NCBI RefSeq assembly: GCF_000972845.2
Contig: NC_040018.1
Span: forward strand, 17,016,444 to 17,080,443
Direction: 5' to 3'
Length of the DNA stretch: 64,000 nucleotides
Origin: Larimichthys crocea
Lineage: Eukaryota; Chordata; Actinopteri; Sciaenidae
Shown here: positions 28,201 through 43,398 of the stretch, one piece after another
Layout of the letters: each line of letters begins with the position of its first letter
Position numbering within the stretch: the stretch's first letter is position 1
Translations under genes and position numbers: made by a program
The notes under the pieces: generated by a model
What the model saw: only the letters and a program-made list of their open reading frames with translations
Database searches by the model: none
Told to the model about the DNA's origin: nothing

Positions 28201-31200
28201 GCTGACACGTCTTTCCAAATTAGATCTAGGAAGGTGGTGAGTGGTCCCTACAGAACAGAACATAATCATAGATGGCAAACTGATTGCTTTCCTCTGTTCC
28301 TGCTACTTATTGTGTGTCTCCAGGTTTTGACTAAACTGAGCTGTCTCTCTAATTATCTGTCAAGTCGGCTCTTTCACTGTTTTTCCTATTATTGAATTGT
28401 GTTTTTCCATGTAATGTCTGGTTCAGCAAATATGCCACCCTAGTTATGACAACTGTCTCAGGTGAATGATGGAAGATTTAGTAAATGGCATGACAACACA
28501 TGACAAATTATTATTTGAGTATTCAAATACAAGTTGTATGCAGGTTGCAAGCATTTTCCATGGTGGAGAAAAACAACAAACAGCTCACATTGTTTAGAAA
28601 AAATGTTTGAATTCATTTGAACGTTTAGATGCCTAATGAGAGAGGTATGTCATTCATTTAAGTGCTAGCTGCATGGATAATAAGTCATGATAGTGTGTGT
28701 GTGACTGCAATCCTGCCTCTCCCTAATATCTATATAGTACTAAATTGTTTTCCATTGTAACTTGCCAGATTAACATGAATTTTCTAGCCAACAGCTACTA
28801 ACAGCTAACCCCACTAACTAATTAACTACCTGACAAACTAACAGGTTACTGCCTACTGGGGATTGACTACTATGTTCGTGTAACGTCGTTTGTGGACACA
28901 CAGAGCGAGGACTGCTATATTTACATTGGAATTGGAATTTTCTCTTCACTCCTCATCTCCTTTTGCTGGTGGGAAAATACAATGCAAGCCACTAACCGTA
29001 TGCAGGTATAATGTTCTCTATAATGTGTTTTTATTGTTCTGTCTTCAATGCACCAACCTACCAACTAAAAAAACACTTATTTTTCTACCTCAAACTAGAA
29101 CTCTGGATGTAAAAACTTGAAATAATCTACTGAACTTAGCCTTAAAACATAAAAAAAAGTTATTTTAACAGTTGCAACTTTGAATTTTTTTGTATTTGTA
29201 TCGCACACATGACCAACTGTGCTAGGTGTTAGATGAAATGAATGGATGAACTGGTTTAGGCCTTACATAGTGACTTGACATGATTAGCGAGACTTTTCCA
29301 ATGTCTCTCTTTGTCTCTCTCATTGTCTCTCAGGAAACACTGTCAGATTTGGACGGTTACAGGGACTTTGTATTTGTCATCAGCAGTATTCTGAGGATAA
29401 TAGTGATAGGTAAGTATCTGTCCATCAATGTCTGTATCAACAACATTCAAAATTACACGTGTTCTTGAGATGTATTCAACGTCAATTAACATCCAGCACC
29501 GCTGTGTTTTTCGCCATGCTTAGATTGTTAAGATGGATTGTAGAGGATGTTCTCCAGCTGTTAGGAAGTCTTCAATTATTGTATCCAATTTTGTGAAGCT
29601 ATGTTTTCTTTTTTGCACAACGCAGCACTATCAAGTTATTCCACTCTATACTACAGACCGATCACCTAATATTTATTTGTGTTTCTTATTTCAAATCAGC
29701 ACATCAATTTCATGTTAACCTATTCTAACACGTTGGGCTCTTTTTTATATTGTAATTATAAATATTGCAATTATTGTATATTGTATGTACATATCTTTGA
29801 TATTTTTTATATTGTGCTGTTCATTTTACTTTATTCTTTCAAATTAGTGACATGTATAACATGTATTCTGTTGTAGGAGGAGTATACGTGTTGTACCATT
29901 GGTTTATTGAGAAATCTATCTACTGGGACGACTTTAAACTGGGGAAAGATGACTGGGAATTACTGCAAATAGGTCTGGTGTTGTTGTTCTTACAGGTAGG
30001 TAGAATGAGGATGGAAAAAAAACAAACACGTGTGACACAGGTAGAGATGGACAGTAGATATGTACAGACTTTGCACATATGGTACATGTACAAAGTCCAT
30101 ACATGGTTCTCTTCTTTTACTGCTAAATAGTGAACATGCATGCCTATATCTACTTTAGAGTTTGTACAGTGAAACTGAAGTAGCACAGCCTAAAAAGACA
30201 GTACGTGTTTGAGCTCATGCAATAAGCTTTCTTTGAAGGTGCGATGAAACTGAAGAAGGAATTGGAAATGTATATAATAGCCAGAGCACCTGATTTGTCA
30301 CTGGCAACGCACCACTGCAGCAGACAAAATTGCATTTGATGTTTGACGTCTGATAAAAGCATGTGTCAAATTTCCAGCACTGTTTTACTGGACACACTGA
30401 GGGAGAATTGCAATGCTATCATTTCTCGTCATCTTGTTATTTTTAAACTTGATTTTTGTCTCTTCCATAGCCTACTGAATGAATATGTATTTTTGTTTTA
30501 CTGCTTACTACTCACAGCAATGCCAGGTCTAGAATGAATCAGTCAATTAAATACTTCAACAACACACAACTCTTGTTGATTCCAGTGGGTTTAACTCAAT
30601 CACTGACCAGAATCTTACTGGCACTCAGTTATATCTATAGTCTGTAACTAACAGGCTAAATAAATAAAAAATTGCAGTGGCCTTAATAAATACTTCTCTT
30701 TCCTTCTCAGGCCTTCTGCTCAGCAGCCTGCCACTGGTTTGGCGTGGTGGCCTGTAAGATTCATGCAGTCAGGATGAGTTTTGCGCTGCCAGTATGTTGC
30801 ACAGGACCTACAGTGCTACTGTTGGGACTCGTACTTTTCTTAACCCAGGCAGAAAGATTGGATGGAGCACACCATGGGAACATCACAGGTGAGCACCGAT
30901 CCAATTTTGTTATATTGTTTGTGCTTGATCTCATTTAGATGTACTTTTGTTTAATCACTTACTACCAACATCCAGAAACATTAATTATGATTCCACTGCA
31001 GAGTTTTGTGAAAGTTTGCGCTACTTGAGCGAAAAGAACTCCACCCCTGTGGTTTTGCTGGAACTCACAAAGAGCATATGTCGGACTTCACTCAACAGGT
31101 ACTTGTTTGTGCATGATTGTGTGCATGTGTGAGAGAGCGAGTAAGTCATTGAGTGTGCAATAGTTCCACTCACTGAAATACAGTGAGTGGAAATACACAG

Positions 31201-34200
31201 GCAACAGTATTAAGCATGCCCCAAGATCTAAGCTGTGTATGCTTGTGTGTAGCCTTGGTAGTAGTTGCTAGTATAAATGTTCTTCTAAACTGTCCTAAAC
31301 TACATATCATGCAATTTCCTATAACGATATTAAGAAATCTATGTACTGTACAAGCACACACATTCACTCTATGTATAGTTTCCCCATAATGTTCATGGAC
31401 TATTTGATTGACAGCTACTACCTGCAATGGCCTTTTTTAATGCTGGCACTGGAGGGAGTGTGTATGTGGTCAGGCTTCGTCACATGCACCTACTACGTAT
31501 GGAAGATCAAGGTATCAATATAAAACACACACCTGCACGCACGCGCACACACACACCACCACCACCACCAAGCCCTCTATTTACAATAAGCTATGCTAAG
31601 AGTCAGTCAGTCTTTGTAATTTGGATGAACCAACCTCCAAAAAAAGGTTTCCAGATTAGTAGCATCCAGTTTATATTTATTAAATTTTAGGTCTACTGGT
31701 TTCATCAGCCCAGGGACCTCTTATCTTATTAAGATCAGACAAAAAGGCATACACCCAAATGTCACTATGGTTCACCATGTCTTAGGTCCAGCGCATAGAG
31801 AGAACCTCTCAGCTCTTTGTTCGTCGCCTCTATGAATCTGCTTTCATTGACCTGTCGCTGCTACTGAACACCAAGATGAAGGTGCCACGAGCACGAAACC
31901 AAGAGAGGTGAGAGAAGTCTAAGAAAAGAGTTTACATGATTACTTATTTTTTGTATTTTATTTTATTGTGGTTATATTATAAGTTAGTATATGGTGAAAT
32001 CACAGCAAGGGTGATTAAAAGTGGCATAATTCATTTTAAATATGTCATGTGTGTAAGATATGCTTTATGCGTTTTTCCGTCTAATGATGAATACACTGAC
32101 ACTGCTGTCATAACAGATCAGATTTTGTGGACTGTTGCTCACAACATGTTTAAAACTTGAGAACCTCTCTTACCCTCCTCTCTCCTTTACAGCCAAGATG
32201 ACATGCAGAAATGTGTGATCTATCTTTGTGCCACCATGTGGCATGAGACCTATGATGAAATGTTGAAAATTCTCACCTCTATGTTCAGGTTAGAGACACT
32301 ACACTGTTACAGTCCTTTTTTTGACATCCATTTAAAAAGTGTGTAAGATTCAGTAGTCTGTTATATTGCCCTTTAAAATGCTAGTCATCATTTAAATGTA
32401 TCCACTTTATTTGCTCACGATTTAGGATTAAATTTTCTAAACATTTGTGATGTTTAATATTTAAAATTACATTCTATCAATTTCCTTGCTTTTACAGTTT
32501 GTACAAATACTTCATGAATAGGCTTTTGTAATATCATTACAATCGTTTGCTGATGTTTCAGGTTGGACCGCTATCGAGGTGACCCAAACCAGAAACATAA
32601 CGACTGTTTTGACTTTGAGTGTCACATTTATGTAGACGACGCCTTCATGACTGACGAGGAAACAAACCAGAGGCTGGTTAATAGTTACGTTAATGACCTG
32701 ACCCAAGTTGTCATCGAGGTGTATAGGTGAGGCTGTCCATCCATCCACACACAGACATACAGTACATACATACACATCCATTCATCTATCTATAACCATC
32801 CATCCATTCATCCATCCATACAGGGTATTTACCAACAAAGAACCAGATGATGTGTCGATCATTGAGACCCCCTATGGAGGCAGGCTGATGTTCGTTATGC
32901 CAGAAGGCAACATGCTTTATTTCCACCTTAAAGACAAAAGTCTCATCAGGAACAAGAAAAGATGGTCACAGGTATGGAGTAGTAATGGTGTTTTGTGTGT
33001 CAATATATTCTTTTATGTGTGTGCATAAACCAGTGTCATAGTACAAGATATAGATATTTGGTAGACTACAGTAAAAGACAGAAGTCCTCAAATGATATGT
33101 ACAGGCATGCTTAATCATCTCTGAGAAACAGCAAAAATGAAAGACATTTTCATGTACTGATTCATCTAATCAGAATGGACACATCATCCACTAATCTACA
33201 AAATCAGTGACTCCCTGAATAGCTGTCACTTTTGATGGGGGAAGGTGCTTTTCAACAGCAATTATTGTATTGCTGACTAGTCTGATGATTATTTTCTTGA
33301 CTTAATCATTCTATATCTTAGTAACTTAGTCTATAGAGTCCAGCATCCTGTCCTGTCTTCAAATTGTTTTTTTTCCAAATTCCATTTATTATCATGTAGC
33401 AGAAAATACTCTTCAGTTTCAGATGCTGAAATAGTTTTTTCTTGAAGTTTCTTTGAAGAAATAGGTCAGTTGAATGTTTTGAAACATTTTCTTTGGAGCT
33501 GATTAATCGATTTTGAAGTTCTGATATATTTTCAGATATATCATTGCACTAGCTAAATTTGTAGTGTAGTGCAGTTAAAAAGTCTATGTTTTTTGTATTG
33601 TTTTTATATTGTGACATACATAATTATAGTGTCTTTTGTTTGTGTTATGGTTCCTTTAAACAATGGATTTTCACATTATACATTGCTGTATATAACTTTC
33701 AGATTATGTATCTGTATTACTTACTCGGCTGGAAGGGCTACGTCGTCAAGAACCCTCAGAAGATCACAGTAAGACTTTTCTGCTTTTTGTGTAAAATGTA
33801 TATTAGTATATTGACAGTATTCAGATAAAACATTTAAATCCATGAAATACTTATCATGTTCTCTTCAGCGCCATAATAACCCCTGCAGAGCCAGTCTAAT
33901 CTCTATGGATGGCGAGAGTTATCTGTTGCCTCAGTACAGCAATGACGACAAGAGAAAATCCATCTCAGATGACCACACTTACATTCTGGCTCTGGACGGA
34001 GACACCGACTTCCAGCCTAAAGCTGTGATTTTGCTTGTAGACAGGTCGGTAACAAATCAAATGACTAATGTATACTATCATGGCCCAGGACTGAGGTCGC
34101 AACATTTTCCAACATAAATCATTGATACTGCTGCTGGACAGGAAATGCTCTAGCTAGTGTTGTCAGTATTGTTTGGTTAAAATTATGTTTTTAAGAGCAA

Positions 34201-37200
34201 AAATTAATTTTTTTTTTTATTTTTATTTTTTTGATTGACAGGTTGAGGATGTATTACAATGTGGGTGCAGCATGTGGTAGAATCCATCCTACTGGTATGG
34301 GTAAGTAGACATTTTTTAAATGTTTATTTGGCACAGTTTCTTAGTGAAATTAAGTTGTGGCATCTATAGCAGAAGGCACAGTAGTTTCATCTAACAAGAT
34401 TCAAGTGAGTACAAGACCAAGGCCATGCCTTTACATGCACCTGGAGCCAGTACAGTATAACTATGATGGCAAGGATGAGCTTGGGTTGTGTGATAGCTTC
34501 CTTAGTAGCAAATCATCGACTATGAAGGTCAAGGTGCAGAGGACTAGCACCTCAAATGCATGCCCTAAAATGATCACAAATAATCACATAAATCATCAGC
34601 ACCATAATATCATTCATGTGTCAGTTGGTTGCTCAGGTGGAAACTTGATTAAAAATAGCATAGCTATTAACTGGAACAGCTTTTTTAGTAAACAAAGCTA
34701 TTAGAGTGAAAATATATTGATTCCATATACAGCACTGGTGTGTTTGCATGCTCTTTATACAATCCAAAAGTGAGATGATGGTTATAAACCCAGTGTATGA
34801 CAGGATAGACCCCAGCTTCCATAACCTTCACTGTGACTGAGTAGAAAAAAAAATAATAATTCAACAGATAAGTCTCAAACATTTTTTGATGTCACTGTTG
34901 AAGTTTGTCTCTCATTTCACATTTGTCTCTATCACTGTCTGCCATTCCAGGTCCCATGGTGTGGTACCAGAAGTTTGAGTATGCAGTAGGCCACTGGCTA
35001 CAGAAGACAGCAGAGCATGTGTTTGGCTCTGTGCTGTGCAGTCCAGGATGTTTCAGTCTGTTCAGAGGGTCGGCTTTAATGGATGACAACGTGCTGAAGA
35101 GATACACAACCACTGCATCCCAAGCTTCAGAATATGTTCAATATGACCAAGGTTGGTGCAGCAGTTTTGTACTCTTGCATTGTGTGATGAACCAGGAACC
35201 AGGAATTGCACAGTGACAGGATATGTTACACATTAAAAACAATATAACAGTATAAACCAGTATGTACCAGTTGGCTAGCAGTTACATCACAGAGATTTTT
35301 TGTAAACCTACAATCAAACTAGCAAAGTCACTGATTGCATGGAGACAACAACTATACTGACCCCCTGCAGAAATAACACTTACCAACAATAAAAGTATTA
35401 AGGTACATTACAAATGCAAATTACAAACCCACCACAGGGACAGGATACAGCAGATTGGTAACAGTATGTAGGGTGTCCCCCTCAAGTCTGCAGGGGCCCA
35501 GTAGATGGCGCTCATGTTCTACACAACACACCAGTCCCAGTGGGAAACTAATAATACGATAAACAAGTTGACTGAAATCAAATAGTAAAGTAACTGCAAA
35601 TAATGGCACATAAAGTACTGCTAATGTAAAGTAATGGTAAGTGGAATCATAAACTCACTACACTGGCACAGATGCAAGGCTACCAACCATTTTTTACCTC
35701 ACCTACCTGGTTTTGTCTCTTTACCTTCCTTCTTTGATTGTTCATGTTCTTGTGTGTCTTGTATGTGCATTTTTTTTTAGGGGAGGATCGTTGGCTGTGT
35801 ACTTTGTTACTCCAGCAAGGATGGCGTGTGGAATACAATGCTGCATCAGATGCATACACCAACTCACCACAGGAGTTCAAAGAGTTTTATAACCAGAGGA
35901 AACGATGGGGACCTTCTACACTGGCCAATACACTTGATCTTTTGCACAGGTTACTGTTATTTATTATTAGTAACAGTGGAGGTTGCATCCATGGTAATGT
36001 ACTTAAATGAAAAAAAAATGGAATACTATGTTGTGTTTTGTTTTTTCTGGGGTTTCAGAGTCATAACTACAACTAGCTGTTGACTATGACTGTATGACAT
36101 GTACATTGTGTTAATGTTAACTTGTGCTTGTGACTTGAATCATAGTGGTGGGGAGACAGTGAAGAGAAACATGTCCGTCTCCAGGCTTTACATCCTCTAC
36201 CAGATGTTCACTGTTGGTTCCTCTATCCTTGGTCCAGCCTCTGTGACTCTCATGATAGCAGGTAGGTTCAGGTCTAGTTTATTACTCTACAAGCCCTTGT
36301 CTAATGTCTGCAGTGGAGCCAACATTGTTCCTGTTGCTCTCATCTCCACTTGTGTTTTTCCTTTTCAAATATAGAGGCAAAAGGTTTTGCATAGTTTTGC
36401 CTATTTTAGTGCATTCAGACAGGATGTTATTGTTACTGTATGTCTCTCAACCAAAGCTCTCTCACTCTCTCAAACCATCTGACACAAATCAAATTAAACT
36501 TCTTCATAGGTAGATTATCAGAGTTTAGTCCGTGAATACACCCGTATAGTCTCAGTTTCAGAGACATTTCAGGCTGTCTGTCGAGGTTTGACCAATGTGA
36601 GTGTGTGATTGGTTTGCGGAGCGTGACGTGGGGCTCCGTTTTCCTAAAAGTTGGATCTGGATTAACCTCTCTCTTGCTGACACCCCCGCGGCACGGACCG
36701 CTGGTGCTGAAACAGACCACCCCCACTGAAATGAATAGAAAAACTTCTGTTTTCACCGGAGCCTGTGTGTTGTCTTTTTGAATCCAAAAAGACAACACAT
36801 TGCTGCTTATAAAGTTGCTAAACTTTGACTTGATTTCTGAAGATTTCCTCAGAAATGTTTTTACCATCTGTTCTTTATTTAACCCCGTTCTCTCTCTGTC
36901 TTTTCCTACCAGGTGCTTTCCAATTTGTCTTCGGCCTCGATGGCGAAATTTCCATCATCGTTGCAAGCGTTCCTCCCGTGTTCTACATCATCCTCTGTTT
37001 TATAACCAAGACCAATACCCAAATAACCATCGCTGCCATTATGAGTATTCTGTACGCATTCCTCATGACTGCATCCTTCTTTTCTATCATCGGTGCGTAA
37101 AAACTCTTGATTTCATATCACTGTGTGTGACATTTTTGTATTTTAAACCCTTAAACACACAATATTTCCCTTCTAGGTGACATGGTGATTCAGGGTACTT

Positions 37201-37391
37201 TCATAACCCCCACTGGCTTGTTTTTGATTTCTATGTCAGTCATGTATTTGGTGACAGCTTTACTACACCCAGAGGAGTTCGGTATGGTTGTATTATTTTA
37301 TTTTATACTTTTTAGTTTTACACACATATGTGTATTGTGTGTGTGTGGTGTATATATATATATATATAATATATATATATATATTATAATC

Positions 37392-37437
<46 letters not shown>

Positions 37438-40400
37438 CATGCAATGTTCTGTTATTTTATTTTCTCTTCTCTTCTAGGGATGATTATCTATGGTCTGATG
37501 TATTTCATCTGTATCCCCAGTGGATACCTCCTACTGACCATCTACTCACTGGTTAACATGAATGATGTGTCCTGGGGCACAAGGGAAACCAACAAGTAAA
37601 GCACTAATCATTAATAGAGAGATGAGTGGTACTTTCAGCTTCAATCCATTATTTCATAATTGATTCATCTTTTAATTTATTATCATCATCATTTCTAATC
37701 ATAAAGTAGGTCAATGATAAATGACTCACTTATCCAACAGATAAGCAGAGGCAGCATGAAATTAATTTGTTTTTACTTCTGTTAATCAGCATGCCCAATA
37801 ATTTGCAATGTGTGTACGTTTCTGACCATTCTTCTTTCTATCTGTTAGGGGAGGAGCAGAAGTGAAGAAAATGAATAATGTTCTGTGTAAGAGAGACTGT
37901 CAACTCTGCTGCTGGGACATGAAGATAGAGGTACTGTTAACAAACAACTACTGTACTGACAAGCCTTCAGCTGGATGAATACATATATTAATTTTAACTT
38001 GTTGCTTTGCAGGTATCACAGGAAACAGAGAATCTGATGATTCAGAAGATCACAGGTCAAACTGCACAACAAGCTCTTCTCAATCCAATCACCACTGGGG
38101 AAACAACTCAACAGGCAGATGCAAAGTTGGAACCTCAAGCCAAAGTCGACACAACCAAACAAGAAGCTGTGTTTGAGAAAGGGGATAAGAAACCTGAAAC
38201 TGACAAACCGGAGAGAAAGTCAAGAAAAGGCAAGGACGTTGCTTATAGTGACACGTATGTATTTTTTTTCTTTCTTCTCTCATGTTAAACATTAATCTGT
38301 TTGGGCACTAAATATTTTAGTAACTGCCATTTATCAGTCATCCAAAATGTCATTCATGATATCTTTCTCTATATACTGCTGATGACAAACAGCAGAAAAA
38401 AGTACAGTACAGTTCTAGTACCAAACTTTGGACGTTTATGCCTTGCAGGAAGACCCATACTGTCCAACATTAACAAAAATGTTTGTTTTTGTTTGTTTGT
38501 TTGTTTGTTTGTTTGTTTGTTTGTGTGCGCACACGCGTGTGTGTCTGTGTGCAGAAGTTCATCCAACCAAGATTATATGAGTGATATGAGTGATGATGAC
38601 GATGACTCCAGGATTGATGAACTCGAGAAGATGCTGGAGGAGCCTCCTGCGAGTGGTGAGAAGCACTTAAACTGTGTTTTTGTCCTAGAAACTACATACT
38701 GTATGTACAGCATACTCTAATGACATTATTGGTCTGTGCGTGTGTTTGTGGATGTATGTGTAGACTGGGTGGAGCCAGTAAAAGACGTGTTTTTGAAGAA
38801 GCTGACGTATGCCAACATGAAGAGAAATCTACAAGAACAAATACGGTACAAATCATTATACACACACTACGCTTCTGGCAATATTCACAAAAACTGTGGT
38901 GAATATCACTGAAAATAAATTTTAAAAAATTGTGTCTATTCCCATAGACACTCAGTAAAAATATACACTCACAGAATACACATCATGTTGGTTTTTTGAC
39001 AAGCTCATGGGCAAATTTAAAATTGTGAGAAAATAGTGTATATTATTTATTGCGTCCTAAAGCAGTTTAAAACACAGTCAAACATCAGCTAAAATTCTAT
39101 GGTTGCAATTGTAGGATGATAGTTATTTGTTTTTATGCTTTTCTTGCCCTCAGATATTCACTTCGCAACAAAGACGATGATGACGTGTGTGAAGATTTGG
39201 TCCAAATGTTAACAGACACTCTTAATAGAGAACTAATTGGAGTGGGACCTGAGACTGTTCTGTCAAAAAGTCAACTGGAATCATTACAATCTGCACTGGA
39301 ACAGCAGGTAATAATGATAACAACAATAATAACAATAATAATAGCACAAAAGCAGTTGATTTAGTTATACAAATACTAATAATTTGTTGTTCTTGAAATA
39401 ATAGTTTGACAGCAATCTATATATTCATTATGTAAAATGTCAAATTTTAATATATAACATTTATATGGTTTTTTTATTTAAGAGGCTTTTGATTTTATGA
39501 TTGAATCAACGAGTAATTGACTTTGCCTATCTCCCAGGCACGGCATACCCTTAAGACCAATCACATGGAGAAATTACTGAAGAGAGTACGGAGAGCCATC
39601 GATAAAACACTGACTGCCCCAAAAGTGCAAAAGCTAGATGAGGTAAGATGCTGAGTCAGCCACTGGGTCTGTAAGCAAATACTGTACAACACCCAGCAGA
39701 GATAAGTCAGTCGCCTAATTATCTGAATTTTTTAAGATAAACAAATATTTTAATGGATAATGAAGAAAACCTTTACTTTCCAATTTTGTCTTGATCTAAA
39801 ACAAATTCTAAAATTCTTTGTGTATAATGGACATTTGTGTATATCCGTGCGTTTGTTTAGGCTGAGGATGACTTCTGGAACAAGTTAATCGATCGCTACT
39901 TGGAACCTATCACTCAGACTAAAGAGCATAAGGAAAGGATCTCCAAAGAACTGAAGTCACTGCGCAACAAGGTCAGCTATCTGCAGTGTGTCTTGGAATT
40001 TTCTTTGTGCTTGAGGCATGAATTCTGTCTCACATCTTGATTAGAGCCAGACCAATATGATTTTTGAAAATGATACCAGTAACAAAAGAAAAGGCAACTG
40101 AAGAATTTATGAGCTGGAATGAAATAGAAATATATAGTCAAATAATATTTGTATGTGTATTGTTCTCATTTTACACGGATACGAACATTTATTAAGAATA
40201 TGTAAGTTAAATATTGTGTTTAACCTAAATTTGAAATTGTCAACTAATTGTAGATGACACTGCTGCAAGTTGCCCCTTCAGCAGTACTGTACCTAACAAT
40301 TCACTCTACTGGACAGAGTAGAGTGAACTTTGCAGACACACCAACAAATTACTACAAGCATTATTTTCAGCCAACGATATATCGGCCAGGCTCTAATTTT

Positions 40401-43367
40401 GTATGCACTCTTTTCTATACTTTTTCCCACTAAAATTGACACGTATTCGTCGTTATTATTATGACTAGAACAACTATTATCCTTCTTCCCCACAGGCAGT
40501 CTTCCTGTATTTCATCATCAACGTGCTGTGGGTGGTAGCTACTTTCTTCCTGCAGGCCATTGGAAGTGATATCATCAGCATCAAGATCCCTAAATACTAT
40601 CCAAATGGAACTCTATCTGAAGACTCCCTCAAGGTTGGACAGACACAATCCAAGATATACATGTGCAGTAGAGACAGAGATAGTTTAAAAAAAAAAAAAG
40701 GACTAGGACATATTTTTGAATGTCTGTCAGTAGTGCTGTAAGTCATGCTAAAGGTAATCACCATTACTGTGATTTTGTGTTGATAGGTGGAGCCTCTCAG
40801 TTTGATGTTCCTGTTGTCATTTGCTGTTCTTCTCCTTATCCAGTTTCTGGCCATGTTATATCACAGGTACATACACACACACAAACTTTGAATTTACATC
40901 ACTTCACATTCAGTTTTTACTTGTCTTTGACAGCTTGATAGACTGACCTTTAAAAAAAAAAAAAAACTTTTTTAATTCATACTGAATATTTTCCCCCACC
41001 ATGAGAAGGGAAATGCTTAACAGATTAACAAATGACTCCATTATGGAGAATTATAATGAGATATCTGTTGTTCTAGTTGTACTATTATACTTGTATTTCA
41101 TCTTGGTGTCTTTCTGTTTGCAGGATCTACACTCTGATCCATGTCGTGTCCTATCGCAGCACAGAGAAAGACTACAAACCGAAAGAAGAGGTAAATAACA
41201 ACATTCATACGTATATATGCACATAAAACTGCAGATAAATTAATTGGATTCTTTGTCAGGTACAAGACTTGCAGGAACGTGATTATATTAATGCACTATG
41301 CCACTTGGGGCCATCAAAATAACATTGTGAAAGATATTGCAACAATGTTACCACAATACACATGTGGTACAGTATTTATTGCTAAATCTGCACCTCCTCT
41401 GTGTCTAATGTTGATTTGATAATGATCCTTGCGCCCTGAAGTCAACAGAAGAAATTAGGTGACAATGTGAAAATAGTACCCATTTTTGTGTGAGCTAAAT
41501 ATGCTCTTACATATCACTGTGTAGAACACAGGTGTTTATCCTTAGCTGAACAGTCTGCTTTAAGAAAACCAACCACTGCATATAAGGTATGATGAGTATA
41601 CAAAGTGAAACTAATGGAGGGGTAAAGGAAATTACTGACTTTTTTTCAATTGCAGGAACAAGACAACTAAATTATGTTTCAATTAAAATAATGGGTGTGT
41701 GACATCGATACATGTCTAAAGGCCTCTACACAGACATATCAGACACTCAGACTGAAATGCAATACTTCTTCATTAGTTGCAAACAAAGTACAGATCAGTC
41801 TTGATGCAAAACGACTTGAAGAAGAATGATAAAAATGCAACGACCAGACTCAATACACAAATCACACAAAACCAACAGCCAACCAGGTGATTTGACAACT
41901 AAAATGTCTGACTATGATATCGCACAAAATAATAAATTCAGCCAAACCCATTAAAAGCAATATAACCACTGCATATACAATACACACACAGCCACAGTTA
42001 GTCCTGTACGATCAGGAAAGCCACAGAGCAAGCAGGGGGAGGAGAGAGTGTGTTTGACTCACCTGAAACGGTTTTTCTTTGTGGTGGCAAAGTGTCCAGA
42101 TAACCAGGCCACAAACTGTAAACTTTCTCCACACAGTACTTCCATTTATTTGGAGTGTCCAAGTGTTTTCTGACTTTTTTGTCCGACTTTTTTTGTTTTT
42201 TTTGTTTACTCCCAGCCAGGAGTAGCTCAATTTTCTCCTAAAACCTATGCAGGTAACGTTGTCTTAACTCGTCTCAAGCACATGGGTTACCCGATATTAT
42301 TAACGCTGCTGGTAACTTGTTAACTAAGTTACCCAATTGTTTACTTTTTGTTTAACTTTTCAGGGTTTCAAGTCACAGTGGCTAACTTAAACATTTTTTA
42401 CCGGAGTCGTCTTGCTACTAGGTTTTCCAAAGGCTGTGCTAATTAACAGGCAACATCTTCCCCTGCGTTTCTGTCGGTACACTTGGCTGCAGTACCACCT
42501 ATCACCACACACAGGCTGGATGAGTTACACAGGTGTATACGTTGCAAAGCTAGGCGGGGGGGGGCGCTGTTTCACTTAGATAGATAGAATGATTTAATGA
42601 AACTGGCAATATTTAATCACAATCAAAACATGAAATACCAAAAAATATTGAAGGTTGATACATTATTTAATTAATCCAAAAAATACATTACATAAAATAA
42701 GAAAAACATTACAGTTCATGAATTATATCTTTTACAGTTTCCAGAAACTGAAACTATGATTAAAAATATAAACAATAATAATAATTCTTGGTGATATACT
42801 GAGTAACGGGGATGCAATTCTACTATATAGTGTACAGTATTGATGTCATTTTTTGATGTCAAAATTATTTCAACAAAGAGTGTATTTTTGTTTTTTAACG
42901 TAATGTAATAGTAGCTTGAATATCAGGATATACTTGGTTTCTCTAGACTTCTGGGAGAAAACAGCAACGCTGATTTATAGATAGACTGGTGGCTCAATCT
43001 GGGTATGATATTTATCCCTCCCAGCATGTTTCTTTATGTTCTTGATTTGTAGTTCACCCTCTTCTTAATTGTTATTTTTTTAATGTTTTAATCTCTCTTT
43101 GCCCCAAAACAGACAAAACACAATAAAAGTTGAATATGAATTTGGCCATCTTTAGGCCATGATAATCCTGTAGTGAAAACCTGATGCCATGAAAGTACAG
43201 TCAGAACCCTCAATACCAATACGACAATGTGTAAATATTGCATTACAAATAAACCTTCTGAATTTAAAATATTAATCAAGTAAACATACTACATAAATAT
43301 TGTAAGCAAAATGTACTTAGTATCAAGTATTCAATATCATCATTATAGAATAAGTCTGTTCATTGAC

Positions 43368-43398
<31 letters not shown>

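Noticed and set aside
34357..34704. 115-codon frame in chitin synthase intron 17
   Set aside because: Exons 17 and 18 join in phase without it. It lacks splice borders and its composition is intron-like.
36433..36867. 144-codon minus-strand frame
   Set aside because: It is antisense to an intron with a repeat-like insertion and overlaps a hairpin. No family resemblance.
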